Assembly: GCA_964497585.1 (NCBI GenBank) | Contig: CAZCDS010000104.1 | Span: 1-13,691, forward strand | DNA length: 13,691 nt | From: CAZCDS01 sp964497585 | GTDB taxonomy: Bacteria > Desulfobacterota > Desulfomonilia > Desulfomonilales > Desulfomonilaceae | Direction of reading: 5' to 3' | Part shown: in pieces, positions 12,932 through 13,691 of the stretch | Layout of the letters: the number at the start of each line of letters is the position of its first letter | Position numbering within the stretch: the first letter of the stretch is position 1 | The notes under the pieces: model-generated | Told to the model about the DNA's origin: nothing | The model's input: the letters and a program-made list of their open reading frames with translations, nothing else | The model's database searches: none | Translations under genes and position numbers: made by a program

Positions 12932-13678
12932 GTGGACATTCCACGGATATTCAACATTACCGAAAGTGCTCATCGCATCCATAATCCATTCACACCAGAA
13001 AAGCTCGCCACTCTCGGCGCGGCGTTGCGTTTGGAACCGGGGACCCGTGTGCTCGACCTCGGCAGCGGTTCGGGCGAGATGCTGTGTACCTGGGCACGCG
13101 ATTACGGAATCAGCGGCGCTGGTATCGACATGAGCCAGTTGTTCACCGAACAAGCGAAACTCCGCGCTGACGAACTAGGCGTCGCCGATCGGGTCGAGTT
13201 CATCCACGGCGACGCTGCCGGCTACGTCGCCGACGAAAAGGTCGGTGTGGCAGCCTGTGTCGGCGCCACTTGGATCGGTGGGGGAGTCGTCGGCGCCATC
13301 GAGCTTCTGGCTAAGAGTCTCCGCACGGGAGGGATCATCCTCATCGGCGAGCCATACTGGCTGCAATTGCCGCCGACAGAAGAGGTCGCCAAGGGATGCC
13401 GCGCCGGTTCCATCTCAGACTTTCTCTTGCTTCCAGAACTTCTCGCGTCTTTCGGCAACCTCGACTACGACGTCGTGGAAATGGTTCTGGCAGACCAAGA
13501 CAGCTGGGACAGGTACGAGGCAGCCAAGTGGCTCACGATGCGCCGATGGCTCGAAACGAATCCCGACGATGACTTCGCGAAAGATGTTCGAGCCGAACTG
13601 ACCTCGGCGCCCGAACGCTACGCCACGTACACCCGTGAATACCTAGGCTGGGGTGTGTTCGCGCTAATGTCGCGGTGA
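12932..13678 (+). CDS. SAM-dependent class I methyltransferase
   Basis: A 248-aa protein if read from GTG 12932, preferred because AAAGGAG (12917-12923) lies 8 bases upstream and the family-like part begins there (DIPRIFNITESAHRIHNPF). An in-frame ATG at 12803 would add 43 residues of acetyltransferase remnant. The Rossmann core shows motif I RVLDLGSGSGEM (39-50), the acidic end of strand 2 GAGIDMS (63-68, Asp66), HGDAAGY (92-98) and LRTGGIILIGEPYW (130-143). The C-terminal part is helical and acidic with a YTREYLGWGVFALM ending. Class I enzymes transfer a methyl group from S-adenosylmethionine; the substrate is not evident. It has no obvious link to the phage genes, and its style looks chromosomal. 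Confidence 0.75.
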   Translation: MDIPRIFNITESAHRIHNPFTPEKLATLGAALRLEPGTRVLDLGSGSGEMLCTWARDYGISGAGIDMSQLFTEQAKLRADELGVADRVEFIHGDAAGYVADEKVGVAACVGATWIGGGVVGAIELLAKSLRTGGIILIGEPYWLQLPPTEEVAKGCRAGSISDFLLLPELLASFGNLDYDVVEMVLADQDSWDRYEAAKWLTMRRWLETNPDDDFAKDVRAELTSAPERYATYTREYLGWGVFALMSR

Positions 13679-13691
13679 TGTGAGACAACTG

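Noticed and set aside
1..13691. CRISPR array, tRNA or rRNA
   Set aside because: No regularly spaced repeats, no cloverleaf-like segment and no rRNA signature was found in the gaps between genes.

Overview
The window reads as the late (virion and lysis) end of a prophage or phage-derived region, followed by an IS1380-family insertion sequence and then by unrelated chromosomal-type sequence. Every supported gene lies on the + strand. The host looks Gram-negative: moderately GC-rich DNA, strong AGGAGG-type ribosome sites, a heptosyltransferase-like domain and a CDP-paratose epimerase-like enzyme, both typical of lipopolysaccharide sugar chemistry. A sulfate-reducing or syntrophic deltaproteobacterium (Desulfobacterota) is my guess from overall flavour. 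No marker gene in the window proves it, and no terminase, portal, capsid, integrase or tRNA is visible.

Layout. 1-574: an Imm11/DUF1629-like immunity protein that looks 5'-damaged. 575-989: non-coding. 990-4631: a run of closely spaced virion genes, namely a small charged protein, a beta-rich appendage protein, two small beta proteins, a 440-aa fibre or receptor-binding protein, and a tail-chaperone-like protein overlapping it. 4653-5969: a compact lysis cassette with a coiled-coil/TM protein, a 3-TM holin-like protein, a secreted NlpC/P60 endolysin and a 2-TM holin-like protein, linked by very short gaps or overlaps. 6186-9775: a cargo-like module with a GT2-GT9 two-domain glycosyltransferase, an M15 peptidase (second peptidoglycan hydrolase) and an NDP-sugar epimerase of the CDP-paratose 2-epimerase type. 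9802-10950: a head-tail adaptor-like protein carrying an extra N-terminal beta domain that resembles the appendage protein at 1466. 10951-11172: non-coding, with a strong palindrome. 11173-12787: a complete IS1380-family element with 17-bp imperfect inverted repeats. 12803-13678: an N-terminal scrap of a GNAT acetyltransferase joined in frame to a SAM-dependent methyltransferase that has its own ribosome site.

How the parts fit. The virion genes would build and tip the particle. The lysis cassette and the M15 enzyme would open the cell wall. The glycosyltransferase and epimerase could alter host surface sugar (receptor masking or serotype conversion) or decorate virion proteins. The IS lacks an obvious target-site duplication and separates phage DNA from a gene remnant, which suggests the right-hand join is a rearrangement.

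The most unusual points are: sugar-modifying enzymes embedded between lysis and adaptor genes; 71 bases that encode a membrane segment in one frame and a signal peptide in another; an appendage domain shared between two virion proteins and fused to the adaptor; and a GNAT remnant fused in frame to a methyltransferase next to the IS end.
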